Both the position numbers and the translations under genes were made by a program. From assembly GCA_935421135.1 (NCBI GenBank), contig OW285191.1:1612001-1676000 (forward strand): a DNA stretch of 64,000 nucleotides. The letters are read 5' to 3'. The notes under the pieces are model-generated. The model searched no databases, had not been told where the DNA came from, and was given only the letters and a program-made list of their open reading frames with translations. Below are positions 47,501-62,500 of the stretch, one piece after another. The DNA is from Bugulina stolonifera. Taxonomy: Eukaryota > Bryozoa > Gymnolaemata > Cheilostomatida > Bugulidae. The first letter of the stretch is position 1. Every line of letters begins with the position of its first letter.

Positions 47501-50500
47501 TTGATTTAGAGAAGGCGTATGGCACAGAACCCACGGACCTAATATGGTACTGCCTGAGGAAGAGATCAGTCCCAGAGGCTTATGTACGCATCATACATGA
47601 CATGTACAGAGAGAGTAAGACAAGAGTAGCAATAGTAGTGGGGCAAACTGAAAACATCAGCATAGAACTAGGTCTGCATCAAGGCTTAGCTCTGAGCCCC
47701 TTTCTATTTATTATCATTGTAGACGTCCTCACTGAGGAGATAGAAGAAAAAAGCCTATAGGCAATGCTGTTTGCAGATGATTTAGTATTGTGCAACAGAC
47801 ATGCAGGAGACATGGAAGAGAGTTGGAGAGAGTGCTTAGAGAAAAGAAGACTTAAACTGAATAGAACAAAAAGTGAACACTTGGTACCAGCTGGAGTCCC
47901 TGTGGAGTTTACGTTGAAACAACATAACAGTGAGGAGTACACCAAACTTTCACAGACAACATCATTCAAATATCTCGAGACAACAATACACCAAGATGGA
48001 AGATGCAAAGCTGAAGTAGAGAATAGAATAGGGAAGGCGTGGAACAGATGGAGGGATTTGACAGGCATACTGTGTGATAGGAAAGTTCCAACAAGACTGG
48101 AGATGCTGCTATATAAAGTTTGCATAAGGCCAGCAATGCTGTATGGCAATGATATATGGCCACTCACACAGTACTTTGAAAGCCGACTGAGTTCCACTGA
48201 AATGAGGATACTGTGATATATTCATGGCATCAGCCTAGAGGAGCATAGAAGGAATGAGATTAGAGAATTAGCAAGAGTAGAGGCTGCCAGCGTATTAATG
48301 AGAAAGAGAAAGCTGTTGTGATATGGGTATGCATGTTGGAGAGAGGAAGAAGACTTTAGGAGAGTCAGCAATATTAATGTTGAAGGTAACGGAAGGAGAG
48401 GTAGACCAAAACATAGATGGATAGCTACGATAAAAGCCATTACTGAGGATAGAGTGAGATGGAAGTCGCTGATTGAGTTAGCTACTATGCAGAACCCAGT
48501 TACCCGCAAGGATAAAAATGGCTACGGTGAAAAACGGTGAGAAACAGTTACTTAATAGATTACATATTCTGACTGAGACCTGATGTGAACACACCGAAGG
48601 TATGTATATACATGTATATATCTCGCTCTCTAGGGTACAAGAGTTGTCTTACCTTGACTCGTTAAAACTATAGATTGGGCTCCAATACCCAGTGACATGT
48701 ACGAGTGGATAGAGGAATAGTTCGTCGGTAGATGTATTCACATATGAGAAATCATCGTATTGGGTTTCAATGGTTCCACTATCAAACTGATCATTTGCAT
48801 CATCATATTCATAATACTTCTCCTTCCTGTCGGATAGTAGTGAGTACTATAACTAACCCAGATAACCATGTCACTATATGTAACATATACAAGTATAACA
48901 ACAAGATAGTAGTACAATAAGTATAATTGTGATGGTTCATGACTGCACTCGAGAGATGCCAGACCTTTGCTTGCAGATGCAGCAGACAAGGATGAGAAGG
49001 ATAGCGACTAGTAAAGCCACTGAAAGAAGTACAATGGCCACTATCCATCCATCACTGAGTCCCTCTAGTGGCTTATTATCTCGTGTAGTCGTAGAGGTGT
49101 GTCGGTTTGTGGTCAACGTAACATGTGAATAGTTTGTAGTAGTAACTCCTTCCTGTTCACTGACTGCTACGTAGTATATGGTATACCTGGATAATAGAAT
49201 TCGTCATTCTAGAAAGGCAATGGACTACTAGCAGCCAGACTAGCTGTAAATTGCATACACTTTATACTTGTATTTGTATTTATAATAGTAACTACTGTAA
49301 ATATAATACAAGGTGAGAGAATATTAGATTAGGTTCCATGAGTTTCAGAGACTCAACAGTGAATAGTGTGGGCAAATATGAGTGGTATCTGTGTGTCTAT
49401 AGATATAATACTGCCAACCATTAGACCTCAATGGAATACTTACTGAGTGTTAGAGCTCAATGGCATCAGCTTATCTTCACCCAAAGTCAGCTCATAGTGG
49501 ACGTCAGTAAACTCTGTTGACTGTATTGTAGTGTAAAGTCGGGAAGAAATATTATAGAGGGCACTGGAGTCGCGTTTCCTCCGTACCAAACTATCACCTG
49601 ACCCTTGACCTCTACATGTATTATAAATGAGTCTTGTTACAGTACCAAGTGTATAGTATAAGTATTAGCATAGAATGCAATGAAACACACCAAGGCTGCC
49701 TAGTACTGACCTCCATTAAAATCAAACAGAACATCTATTGGGTGTAACTTCATGCTTTTGAAATGCAATGACCTCTAAATAGCATGGGAAAGATACTTAC
49801 TGACATGCAATGTTGTCTAGAGTAGTATATACTCACTGATATACAATGATGTCTAGAGAAGTACGTATATACTCACTGATATGCAATGATGTCTAGAGAA
49901 GTAGGCATATACTCACTGATGTCTATAGTAGTATATACTCACTGATATACAATGATGTCTAGAGTGGTATATACTCACTGACATGCAATGATGCCTAGAG
50001 TAGTATATACTCACTGATGCACAATGATGTCTAGAGAAGTACGTATTTACTCACTGAGACACCCATATCTGATAGGAGGTAATTGGTCCAACCAGAGAGA
50101 CTACAGGGTATAATCTCATAGTAATTGTTGTTGGAGTTATAGACAAGACGAGGGGAGTTGGAGGTGAAGGTGGAACTCCTATCTTAGTCCAAACTCTCTT
50201 CTCTAACTCTCTTCCTTCTCCTACCTGATGATATATACATGTACATGAATACACAACGTGTGATGTGAGAACAATACGCCTCACAGATATATAATTACAT
50301 AACAATATGCTCATTCCATTTTGAGCACTGGGTGAGTTGTATGACGTGTAGAATATAGAGCTCACTGACCCATCTGATCAGCACTTAGCAGGATCTAAGG
50401 CTAATAGAATAATCTTTAGTCACAGAGGTAGGCACTAATATAACATACTATACATACAACTGTGAGAACTCTACTACCCATGTTACCGTACTAGCATCCA

Positions 50501-53500
50501 ATCAGATATATGCTGCAGCTGCGGATATATTCTGATAGCCTTAGTCCCAGATGTGTGTTTGTACTAATAGAAGACTAGATTGGTGGTCAGCCAAGTCTAG
50601 AGAGAAAAGACGATGCAACTTTAGATTAGCTTACAGATCCAGTAGAGTCTATCAACTGCACCCTGTACTCTGTTCCAGCATTCAGATGACATTGGGTTTC
50701 ACTGGTAGCTCCCCTCATATCTGATAGTCTGTAGGTAGTCCGTCTACCATCCTTGATAGCCCCTTGTGGCCCAGACAGCTCTGTATAGATTATCTAGTAT
50801 AACATAATAGATACCCATACAGCTCCGTATAGATCACCTAGTATAACATAATAGATACCCAGACAGCTCCTATAGATCACCTATAGTATAATATAATAGA
50901 TACCCAGACAGCTCCGTATAGATCACCTATAGTATAATATAATAGATACTCAGACAGCTTCGTATGGATCACCTATAGTATAATATAATGGATACCCAGA
51001 CAGCTCCTATAGATCACCTAGTATAATATAATATAATAGATACCCAGACAGCTCCATATAGATCACCTAGTATAATATAATAGATACCCAGACAGCTCCA
51101 CATAGATCACCTAGTATAATATAATAGATACCCAGACAGTTCCGTATAGATCACCTATAGTATAATATAATAGATACCCAGACAGCTCCATATAGATCAC
51201 CTAGTATAATATAATAGATACCCAGACAGCTCCGTATAGATCACCTATAGTATAATATAATAGATACCCAGGCAGCTCCATATAGATTTTTTTTTTTTTT
51301 TTATTAGTTTATGTCATCATTTTTAAACAGTAGTGATATTAAAATAAGGTAATAAAAGGTAATAAAACATGGGGCTAATCAGATAGTTCGAAACTAGAGT
51401 TGTGACAGCCCCGTTCCAGAGGTTCGCCAGCCACAGAAGGTCGACACACGCATCCAGGGACACATGCCGCGCCCACCCACTATGCGCCAAGCTCCCAGAG
51501 ACGAGCAGCCAGGCGCCTCGCAAAAACTCCACCGGTGAGGCCCCGTAGGTCCCATGCATGCTCACCAAATAGATTAGCGGCAGTAAAATAAATAGACCTC
51601 TTTCCCATTTCCGAATTAACTTTGATTGATTTCAGTGGATTTTTCAAAGTCTTACGCGTAGTCATGGGGTGTACAGTCTCAATTAAATTAAGATTATTTT
51701 TGTTGGGATAAATATGGTTTTTATAAAATATTATAAGCCTATATTTGAAGATCATAGAAATAGGCATAATTTTAAATTCTTTAAACCTGTGTGAAACATG
51801 TGAATTTGGCTGTTGACTTAAAATGATCCGCAATGATTTCTTCTGGCTGATTAAAATGCTGGATATTAAATAGTCTGGGGCATGTCCCCAAAATTCCACA
51901 CCATATATAAGGTGTGGGTATATAAAAGTGTAATACAAATTTACCATTGTTTTCTGGTCTAAAAACTTTGTCAAATAGCGAAACATCATTAATAAAAAGG
52001 TGATTTTGTTTACAATGTTATTGATATGGAACTCAAAATTACAATGTTTATCCAAGGTCACACCAAGAAATTTTGTGTGATCAACGGTATTCAATTTTCC
52101 AACATCGAATTCATCAACGTCAATTTTTTTCTGTGGATTTCGAAATATGACTTGCATTGTTTTGCTAAAATTTATAACAAGTCTATTTGCCAAGCACCAT
52201 TGTTCTATTTTTGAAAGCTCAAAAGGTGTTATCACAGGGTTATCACAGATCAAATTGGTGTCATCAGCGAACAATATATAGTTAAAAGCTGGAGAAACAC
52301 TAACCAAGTCATTTATATATATTAAAAATAGCAACGGTCCTAAAACAGATCCTTGTGGCACTCCCAATGTAATACTTCTTAATGACGATTTTTCAGTATT
52401 TATTTTCACAAACTGCTTCCGATTAGTTAAATAAGATTTAATAAGTTGAATGGCTGAGTCACTAAAGTTGTAAAAACGTAATTTAGATAAAAGAATACTA
52501 TGGTTAATGGTATCAAATGCTTTTGAAAAATCTAAAAAAATTGTTTGGACAGCATTATGATTTTGTCTAAACGGTTATAAACAATCTCTAAAAAGTCGTT
52601 GATTGCTAAAGTTGTGTTCTTTTTTGAACGGAAGCCATACTGATTTGGTGTTAAAAGGTCATTAAACTCAAGATGTTCACGTATCTGAGAGGCTACGACT
52701 TTTTCCACAATTTTGGAAATGGCATTCAATACAGAAATTGGACGATAATTTGTCATTAAATTCTTAGAGCCCTTCTTGAATAGAGGTGTTACTCGGGCTA
52801 TCTTTAGGCTGTCAGGAAACTCACAGTTATGAATTATCAAATTGATTATGTCGACCAGAGCCGGTAACAAGGTTATAATGTTGTCTTTTATAGCTCTGGA
52901 GCTAATATGGTCATATCCCGCTGCTTTTTTTAGTTTCAGATCATTGATGATCGTTAAAATCTCATCTGGGCCAGTTTCGTGGAAACAGAAAAAGCGATTT
53001 TCGGGCAGCCCCGTGAAATAGTCTTGGAAGTTCTGAGTAGAAGATGGAAGACTACGAGCAAGCTCTTCACCAACATTTACAAAAAATTCATTGAATTTCT
53101 CACAAATTTCGGTGGGGTCTGAAATTTCATCTTCCCCAAGAGTTATAAAAGATGGTCCATCATCAACATTCTTTTTGGTAATTAGAGATTTAATGAATTT
53201 CCACTTCTCAGAGGTGTTATCCTTGCAGGCTTTAAACTTAGTTGAAAAATGTTCCTTTTTTGCAGATTTTATCACATTTGAAACATAGTTTCTAAATTTC
53301 TTATATTTAATTTGAACGTTATCATTGAAGGGCTCTGATTTGGATAACTTGTGAAGAGCTTTGCGTTTTCTTACCAAGGCATGTAATTTTTGGGTCATCC
53401 ATGGTTGTTTAAAATTTTGTTTACGAGGCTTGTTTTTGACCTCTAAGCTAGATTTAGCTATTAGTTCACCGAAAGTCAACAAAAACTTGTCCGTTGAATT

Positions 53501-56500
53501 AGTAGCACTGGTGGGGTCTATAAGTTCGTTCCAGCATTGACTCTCAATATTTTCTTTCAAAAGTTCATACTTTGTTACCAAGCTTACGGATGCTTGCAGA
53601 GTTGATAGTCTGTTGCTAATTTGAAATGAGCCTATGCACGGCTGATGATCAGCCAGCAGATAATCAACTGTGCACGTTCTTGTGCTTGTTTTCAACCTGT
53701 TAATTAATAAGTGGTCAAGTAGGCTGTCTTTGCCTACTTGACCACTTGTCGGTCAAGATTACCTATAGTATAACATAATAGATACCCAGACAGCTCCGTA
53801 TAGATCACCTAATATAACATAATAGATGTTTGTGTCTCAATAAAGAATGCTGATTGTACAGAATATTGTCTAAGGCTTAGTCATTCAGCCAATCTACAAT
53901 GTATTTCCGCATGTCCAAGTATATGAATCTCAACTGTTTGAAAATTTTAGTTAGAAACAGGACGTTCCGAAAACATTCAAACCCCAAACCTCAACCACAC
54001 ACGAATGCTTTATGCTATATATAATGCATGACTTAAATAATGCCACAATATGTACAAGTGGAAGCTAGTATACACACTACAGTATGTACAAGTGCAAGCT
54101 AGTATACACACTACATATACAGCAGTATATATGTGACCATCGGTACAAGTAACATTTAAGTTGTGTTTGTATTGTATGTGAATAGCAACAGTACCTCATA
54201 TACTGGGGCTGAGGAAATAGCCTGAGGTGAGTAGGTAAACTCTACTGTTACACAAGTTGAGTTGTAGGACGCGACATCATGAAGCTTAGGAATCAGGGCT
54301 AAACCTTCAAATAATAACAAGTTCAGTAGTGATAACGGGAGGGGAAGGGGCTATCTTTCCGTCCATCTATGTACGGAATGTATGACTGAATGCAACAGGT
54401 GAACACAACTCCAACACACATGAGCTGAATGCTCTAACATACAGTCATACACCAATGACTCGCACTACTAATCACTCCTACTGAGGTGTGTCAACAACTT
54501 GGAGTTCCATAGAGTTGCCTTGCATCGAATTAAACAATAATATAAGAATTCTAACTGCACTCAAAGACTTTCTAACTTAATTATATGGTCTTACTTCATA
54601 GCTTCTGGCTGTAGATTGTTACCCTATATTTGATTGGTTTAGATTCTAAAAATCAGAACTGTTGAGTCTTTTATTTAAGTGTACTGCGTTGTGTATTAGA
54701 CCAGAGTATAATATGGAATGAATTGTAACAATCTGGCATCATGAATAATAATAATATATATGTACAAGCTTGGCTATAGCTATTGGCTATTGGCTATGGC
54801 TATTGTCAAAATGTCATCACCTAATATGGTGGTGATGACTAACAAATACAACATTTCCTCCCCTGTAATGAGTGCTAGGGGAGTCTAACACCATAGAATT
54901 GAGTTTGCACCCTGTTACGAGTGGGATATCGACGTTCTGCCTCTACATGAACACTAGCCTGGGGTACCTCGAGTTGCTCATCGTCATTGTCCGGGGGGTT
55001 TAAACCCTCAGTGTCAATTCTAGGCTGTAACTGATTTACGTGTCGTTTCCAGTGACCATGTCTTGTGTCAACTATGAATGTGGTGTTATTACCCCGTATT
55101 TGGATTACTATGCCTGGCACCCATTTAGGTCCATCTCGGTAGTTGCGAGCATATACAGTTGAGCCTACAATGTATCTACCATCTGGTGGTAACTTTTTGG
55201 TAGGTGAACTCTTGGAGGGTTGTAGTAACTCCATGACACCACGAGGTTGTCTGCCATGTAGAGCATAAGCAGGGGAGCGATAATTCAATCCAGGGTGTGG
55301 TAGTGAGCGGTACGTAGTTAGGAACAAGCGTATTGCAGTGTCAAGGTTATGCCCAGAGTCAAGGTTTTTCTTGATTGTTGTTTTCAGTGTACGAACAAAA
55401 CGTTCGGCTTCTCCATTTGATTCTGGGTTGTATGGTGGGGAAGTTATGTGCTCGATACCATGCATCTGACAGTATCTGTTGAATACATCTGAGCTAAACT
55501 GAGGTCCATTGTCTGACACTATGGTGTGTGGGAACCCCTCTATGGTGAATATCTCCTGTAGCATAGCAATGGTATCTTCTGTTGTTGTTTTTTCCACATC
55601 TGTTACTCCAATATATGGGTATTTAGAGTAACTATCCACACACACCAGCCACATTTTTTTAGCAAATGGGCCGGCGTAATCTATGTGGATTCTTTCCCAT
55701 GGGACATTGGGTTTTGGCCAAGCTGTGTAAGTGGCTGGTGGGCTGCTAGATTTAGTTTTGCAGACATCACTGAAAGCCAGTTTCTTTAGCGCGCCTTCAC
55801 TCTCCCGCCTATCTAGCTCAGCTTTGACCTCTGTTTTTTTGCTGAATGCTATGTCCCTTGGTTTACTGACATGCGGCTGGGCACATTTCCTCAAGTGTAA
55901 TGGAATTTTAGCTTTAGTACAGAGGCCCAGACCTGTTTTGAACACATTGCTGTATTTTGCAGTGAGCCTTTGCACCTTGCACGCGAGTTGAGAAGGAATG
56001 TTATCACTTACTGCTTTGACTGAGTGCCCACCTACTGCTGCCAACCCAGAGTCTATTAGTCCGAAATCGTCCGACCAATCTGCTCCGAATAGGTTTGTAG
56101 AATCTGGAAGATCAATTATAACAAGTCTCCTGTTCGCCATGGTTTTCTGACCTAAAGTTACTGAAACATGGCATTCACCTGCCGTTTTAATGTCAGTGTT
56201 CCCATAGCCCCGTAGTCCACAATCCAGTTTAGTGATTGGAGGTGAGCCTAGTGCGTGGTATGTGTTCAGATTGATCATGGAGCAGGTAGCTCCAGTGTCC
56301 CACTGCATGTCAACTTCTTTATTGTTGATGTTGGCGCAGAGCCAAGTTTGTCTGCCTTTCCTAGAATATAGCGGGTCTTTAACCAGGTATACACTGCGAG
56401 CTGTATCATATTTATCACCCATTTCTTGCTGTTGCTTATACCCGTCATTGCCAGTTCTGTCAGATCTGGCCATACAGACGGATTGCAGGTGGCCACTTTT

Positions 56501-59500
56501 ACTACACTTTGCACATGTGTGCATCTTATAAGGGCAGTCTTTCCTGCTGTGAGCTGTATAGCAAGATGGGCACCCTTTATATCTGGTGTTCGTATATCTT
56601 GGCCACCTAGTGGTGGCTTGAGCTGCAAGGTTTACTTCTGGCTTTATAGTGGTGCTACCACTTGCTGTGGTTCCCTTCAACATTGCATCTGTCTCAGTGG
56701 TTCTGATATAGTTATTGGCTTTAACTAGAACTTCTTGTAGAGTTGGGTTGCTGTCCAGGAGGCACTGTCTACGAATGTCTGGGTGAGGAGTCTCTTTGAT
56801 TATGACGTCTCGAATCTGCTCATCAAGGTAGCTTTCCCCACAACCAGTTTTATTGCAGATGAAGCCACAGTCTTGTCCTAGACCCCGTAAAACAGCTGCC
56901 CAATCACTGTATGTTTGCTCTGGTTGCATTTCAGTGTTATAAAATTTGTACCTAGCAGCCTGGATGTGAAGCCCCTTTCTGAAGTGTGCCGTTAAAACAG
57001 TGGATACCTCGTCAAACGTTTTTTGCTCTGTACCGTCTACACCACCGCACAAATTCATGGTCAGCTGATAGGTGTGAGGGCCTACCCATGATAGCAGGCA
57101 TGCTTTCTTCTGATCGTCGGCAACCTTGTAAACTAGTAAATGTTGTTTGAATCGTTGCAAGTATTGATCCCATGATTCTGTAGCCCTGTCGAAGTGTTCA
57201 AATTTTGGTATATGTATAGCTGTTGCAGTAGTATTCGGCTGTGCTCCCTGTTGTTGGTCCGTCAGCGATTTAAGTACTGCAGTCATGGTTTCTAATACTC
57301 CTTGTAGTTCAGCCATTGTGATTACAGTTAATCCAATAAGAGTTAATCACTTAGTTGTGAAATAATCCCAATAGTGTGTTTTCTAGAATTTAGATCCTGG
57401 TCTTGGCACCAACTGTTGAGTCTTTTATTTAAGTGTACTGCGTTGTGTATTAGACCAGAGTATAATATGGAATGAATTGTAACAATCTGGCATCATGAAT
57501 AATAATAATATATATGTACAAGCTTGGCTATAGCTATTGGCTATTGGCTATGGCTATTGTCAAAATGTCATCACCTAATATGGTGGTGATGACTAACAAA
57601 TACAACAAGAACTTTGGTACGTCAGCCTTAACTGTGCCATGGTAGGTGGTAAGGGATGGTAAGGAGTAAGGACACACTGTCATCATTGGGAGGGTAGTGG
57701 GTAGACAACGCTAATTCTAACAAGAATATAGTTCAGTTTGAACTTAACATGTGCTTACCAATATCGTTAGTGAAAGCGGGAACGTCCTCAGACCATCCCC
57801 CAACTGATACATTAGTAACAGGCCTCACTCTAACACCATACAGCTGACCACCCTCAAGTGATGTAAAGTTATACACTGTACTGCCACCGTACACTGGCAT
57901 TATGATTGGGGTTTCCCCTAGTAGAGCTACACTGATGTCATACCTGAAATCATAGAATCTGCTATAGTAGTAGTGAATGAGTATATATTTACATGCGTAT
58001 AAATACATGTGCATGCGTGTAAATACATTTACATGAGCATGAATAACATATAAAATATTATCTAGAAATGTACCTGATAAGTTGGTGACTGTTCCAATGC
58101 TGACAAGGATATGCTGACCAGGTCAGCATTAGCCAGGTGGAACCAGACTCCGTGATAGTTAATCCAGACACCGGGAGAGAAGGGGCTACAGTATACACCA
58201 TACAACACACTTATAATACATGATACAGATACAGAGAGAGAGGGGGATACAGTATACACCATATAATACACTTATAATACATGATACAGATACAGGGAGA
58301 GAGGGGGCTACAGTATACACCATATAATACACTTATAATACATGATACAGATACAGGGAGAGAGGGGGCTACAGTATACACTATATAATATACTTATAAT
58401 ACATGATACAGATACAGGGAGAAAGGGGGATACAGTATACACCATATAATATACTTATAATACATGATACAGATACACGGAGAGAGGGGGATACAGTATA
58501 CACTATATAATATACTTATAATACATGATACAGATACAGGGAGAAAGGGGGATACAGTATACACCATATAATATACTTATAATACATGATACAGATACAC
58601 GGAGAGAGGGGGATACAGTATACACTATATAATATACTTATAATACATGATACAGATACAGGGAGAGAGGGGGATACAGTATACACTATATAATATACTT
58701 ATAATACATGATACAGATACAGGGAGAAAGGGGGATACAGTATACACCATATAATATACTTATAATACATGATACAGATACACGGAGAGAAGGGGATACA
58801 GTATACACTATATAATATACTTATAATACATGATGCAGATACAGGGAAAGAGGGGGATACAGTATACACTATATAATACACTTATAATACATGATACAGA
58901 TACAGGGAGAGAGGGGGATACAGTATACACTATATAATATACTTATAATACATGATACAGATACAGGGAGAGAAGGGGCTACAGTATACACCATATAATA
59001 TACTTATAATACATGATACAGATACACGGAGAGAGGGGGATACAGTATACACTATATAATATACTTATAATACATGATACAGATACAGGGAGAGAGGGGG
59101 ATACAGTATACACTATATAATATACTTATAATACATGATACAGATACAGGGAGAAAGGGGGATACAGTATACACCATATAATATACTTATAATACATGAT
59201 ACAGATACACGGAGAGAAGGGGATACAGTATACACTATATAATATACTTATAATACATGATACAGATACAGGGAGAGAGGGGGATACAGTATACACTATA
59301 TAATATACTTATAATACATGATACAGATACAGGGAGAGAGGGGATACAGTATACACCATATAATATACTTATAATACATGATACAGATACAGGGAGAGAG
59401 GGGGATACAGTATACACTATATAATATACTTATAATACATGATACAGATACAGGGAGAAAGGGGGATACAGTATACACCATATAATATACTTATAATACA

Positions 59501-62500
59501 TGATACAGATACACGGAGAGAAGGGGATACAGTATACACTATATAATATACTTATAATACATGATACAGATACAGGGAGAGAGGGGGGCTACAGTATACA
59601 CTATATAATATACTTATAATACATGATGCAGATACAGGGAAAGAGGGGGATACAGTATACACTATATAATATACTTATAATACATGATACAGATACAGGG
59701 AGAGAGGGGGCTACAGTATACACTATATAATATACTTATAATACATGATACAGATACAGAGAGAGAGGGGGATACAGTATACACTATATAATATACTTAT
59801 AATACATGATACAGATACACGGAGAGAAGGGGATACAGTATACACTATATAATACACTTATAATACATGATACAGATACAGGGAGAGAGGGGGCTACAGT
59901 ATACACTATATAATATACTTATAATACATGATACAGATACAGAGAGAGAGGGGGATACAGTATACACTATATAATACACTTATAATACATGATACAGATA
60001 CAGGGAGAGAGGGGGATACAGTATACACTATATAATATACTTATAATACATGATACAGATACAAGGAGAGAGGGGGATAAAGTATACACTATATAATACA
60101 CTTATAATACATGATACAGATACAGAGAGAGAGGGGGATACAGTGTACACCATATAATATACTTATAATACATGATACAGATACAGGGAGAGAGGGGGAT
60201 ACAGTATACACCATATAATATACTTATAATACATGATACAGATACAGAGAGAGAGGGGGATAAAGTATACACTATATAATATACTTATAATACATGATAC
60301 AGATACAGGGAAAGAGGGGATACAGAATACACTATATAATATACTTATAATACATGATACAGATACACGGAGAGAGGGGGATACAGTATACACTATATAA
60401 TATACTTATAATACATGATACAGATACAGGGAGAGAGGGGGCTACAGTATACACTATATAATATACTTATAATACATGATACAGATACAGGGAGAAAGGG
60501 GGATACAGTATACACCATATAATATACTTATAATACATGATACAGATACACGGAGAGAAGGGGATACAGTATACACCATATAATATACTTATAATACATG
60601 ATGCAGATACAGGGAGAGAAGGGGCTACAGTATACACTATATAATATACTTATAATACATGATGCAGATACAGGGAAAGAGGGGGATACAGTATACACTA
60701 TATAATACACTTATAATACATGATACAGATACAGGGAGAGAGGGGGATACAGTATACACTATATAATATACTTATAATACATGATACAGATACAAGGAGA
60801 GAGGGGGATAAAGTATACACTATATAATACACTTATAATACATGATACAGATACAGAGAGAGAGGGGGATACAGTGTACACCATATAATATACTTATAAT
60901 ACATGATACAGATACAGGGAAAGAGGGGATACAGAATACACTATATAATATACTTATAATACATGATACAGATACAGGGAGAGAGGGGGCTACAGTATAC
61001 ACTATATAATATACTTATAATACATGATACAGATACAGGGAAAGAGGGGATACAGTATACACTATATAATATACTTATAATACATGATACAGATACAGAG
61101 AGAGAGGGGGATACAGTATACACTATATAATATACTTATAATACATGATACAGATACAGAGAGAGAGGGGATACAGTATACACTATATAATATACTTATA
61201 ATACATGATACAGATACAGGGAGAGAGGGGGCTACAGTATACACTATATAATATACTTATAATACATGATACAGATACAGGGAGAGAGGGGGCTACAGTA
61301 TACACCATATAATATACTTATAATACATGATACAGATACACGGAGAGAGGGGGGATACAGTATACACTATATAATATACTTATAATACATGATACAGATA
61401 CAGGGAGAGAGGGGGCTACAGTATACACCATATAATATACTTATAATACATGATACAGATACACGGAGAGAGGGGGGATACAGTATACACTATATAATAT
61501 ACTTATAATACATGATACAGATACAGAGAGAGAGGGGGATACAGTGTACACCATATAATATACTTATAATACATGATACAGATACAGGGAAAGAGGGGAT
61601 ACAGAATACACTATATAATATACTTATAATACATGATACAGATACAGGGAGAGAGGGGGCTACAGTATACACTATATAATATACTTATAATACATGATAC
61701 AGATACAGGGAGAGAGGGGGATACAGTATACACTATATAATATACTTATAATACATGATACAGATACAGGGAGAGAGGGGGCTACAGTATACACCATATA
61801 ATATACTTATAATACATGATACAGATACACGGAGAGAGGGGGGATACAGTATACACTATATAATATACTTATAATACATGATACAGATACAGAGAGAGAA
61901 GGGATACAGTATACACTATATAATACACTTATAATACATGATACAGATACAGGGAGAGAGGGGGCTACAGAATACACTATATAATATACTTATAATACAT
62001 GATACAGATACAGGGAGAGAGGGGATACAGTATACACCATATAAAATACTTATAATACATGATACAGATACAGGGAAAGAGGGGGCTACAGAATACACTA
62101 TATAATATACTTATAATACATTATACAGATACAGGGAGAGAGGGGATACAGTATACACTATATAATATACTTATAATACATGATACAGATACAGGGAGAG
62201 AGGGGATACAGTATACACTATATAATATACTTATAATACATGATACAGATACAGGGAGAGAGGGGGCTACAGAATACACTATATAATATACTTATAATAC
62301 ATGATACAGATACAGGGAGAGAGGGGATACAGTATACACCATATAAAATACTTATAATACATGATACAGATACAGGGAGAGAGGGGATACAGTATACACT
62401 ATATAATATACTTATAACACATGATACAGTGTAGTGTAGAGGTTACTCTTCAACTAACCTGAGTGAGTGGTGGAGAAATCCTGGTTAAACCTGCTTCCTT

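Larger units (their letters stand above)
54660..57607 (-). mobile_element. Ty3/gypsy LTR retrotransposon, young, lacking reverse transcriptase and RNase H
   Basis: Two 194-bp LTRs (TGTTG...CAACA) look identical base for base. They are flanked by the 5-bp target duplication AGAAC (54655-54659 and 57608-57612). On the minus strand the 5' LTR is followed by a primer-binding-like TTGGTGCCAAGACCAGG, and the 3' LTR is preceded by the polypurine tract CAGGGGAGGAAA. A single ORF lies between. At 2.9 kb it is about half a normal gypsy element. Identical LTRs mean recent insertion, so its reverse transcriptase must have come from another element. It lies in an intron of the phosphatase gene, same orientation. 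Confidence 0.96.

Noticed and set aside
47679..48197. Minus-strand 172-codon frame
   Set aside because: Antisense of the RTE-like reverse transcriptase, which shows FADD and other motifs on the plus strand.
55731..56728. Plus-strand open frames of 86-100 codons in the gypsy element
   Set aside because: Antisense shadows of the Gag-protease-integrase frame.
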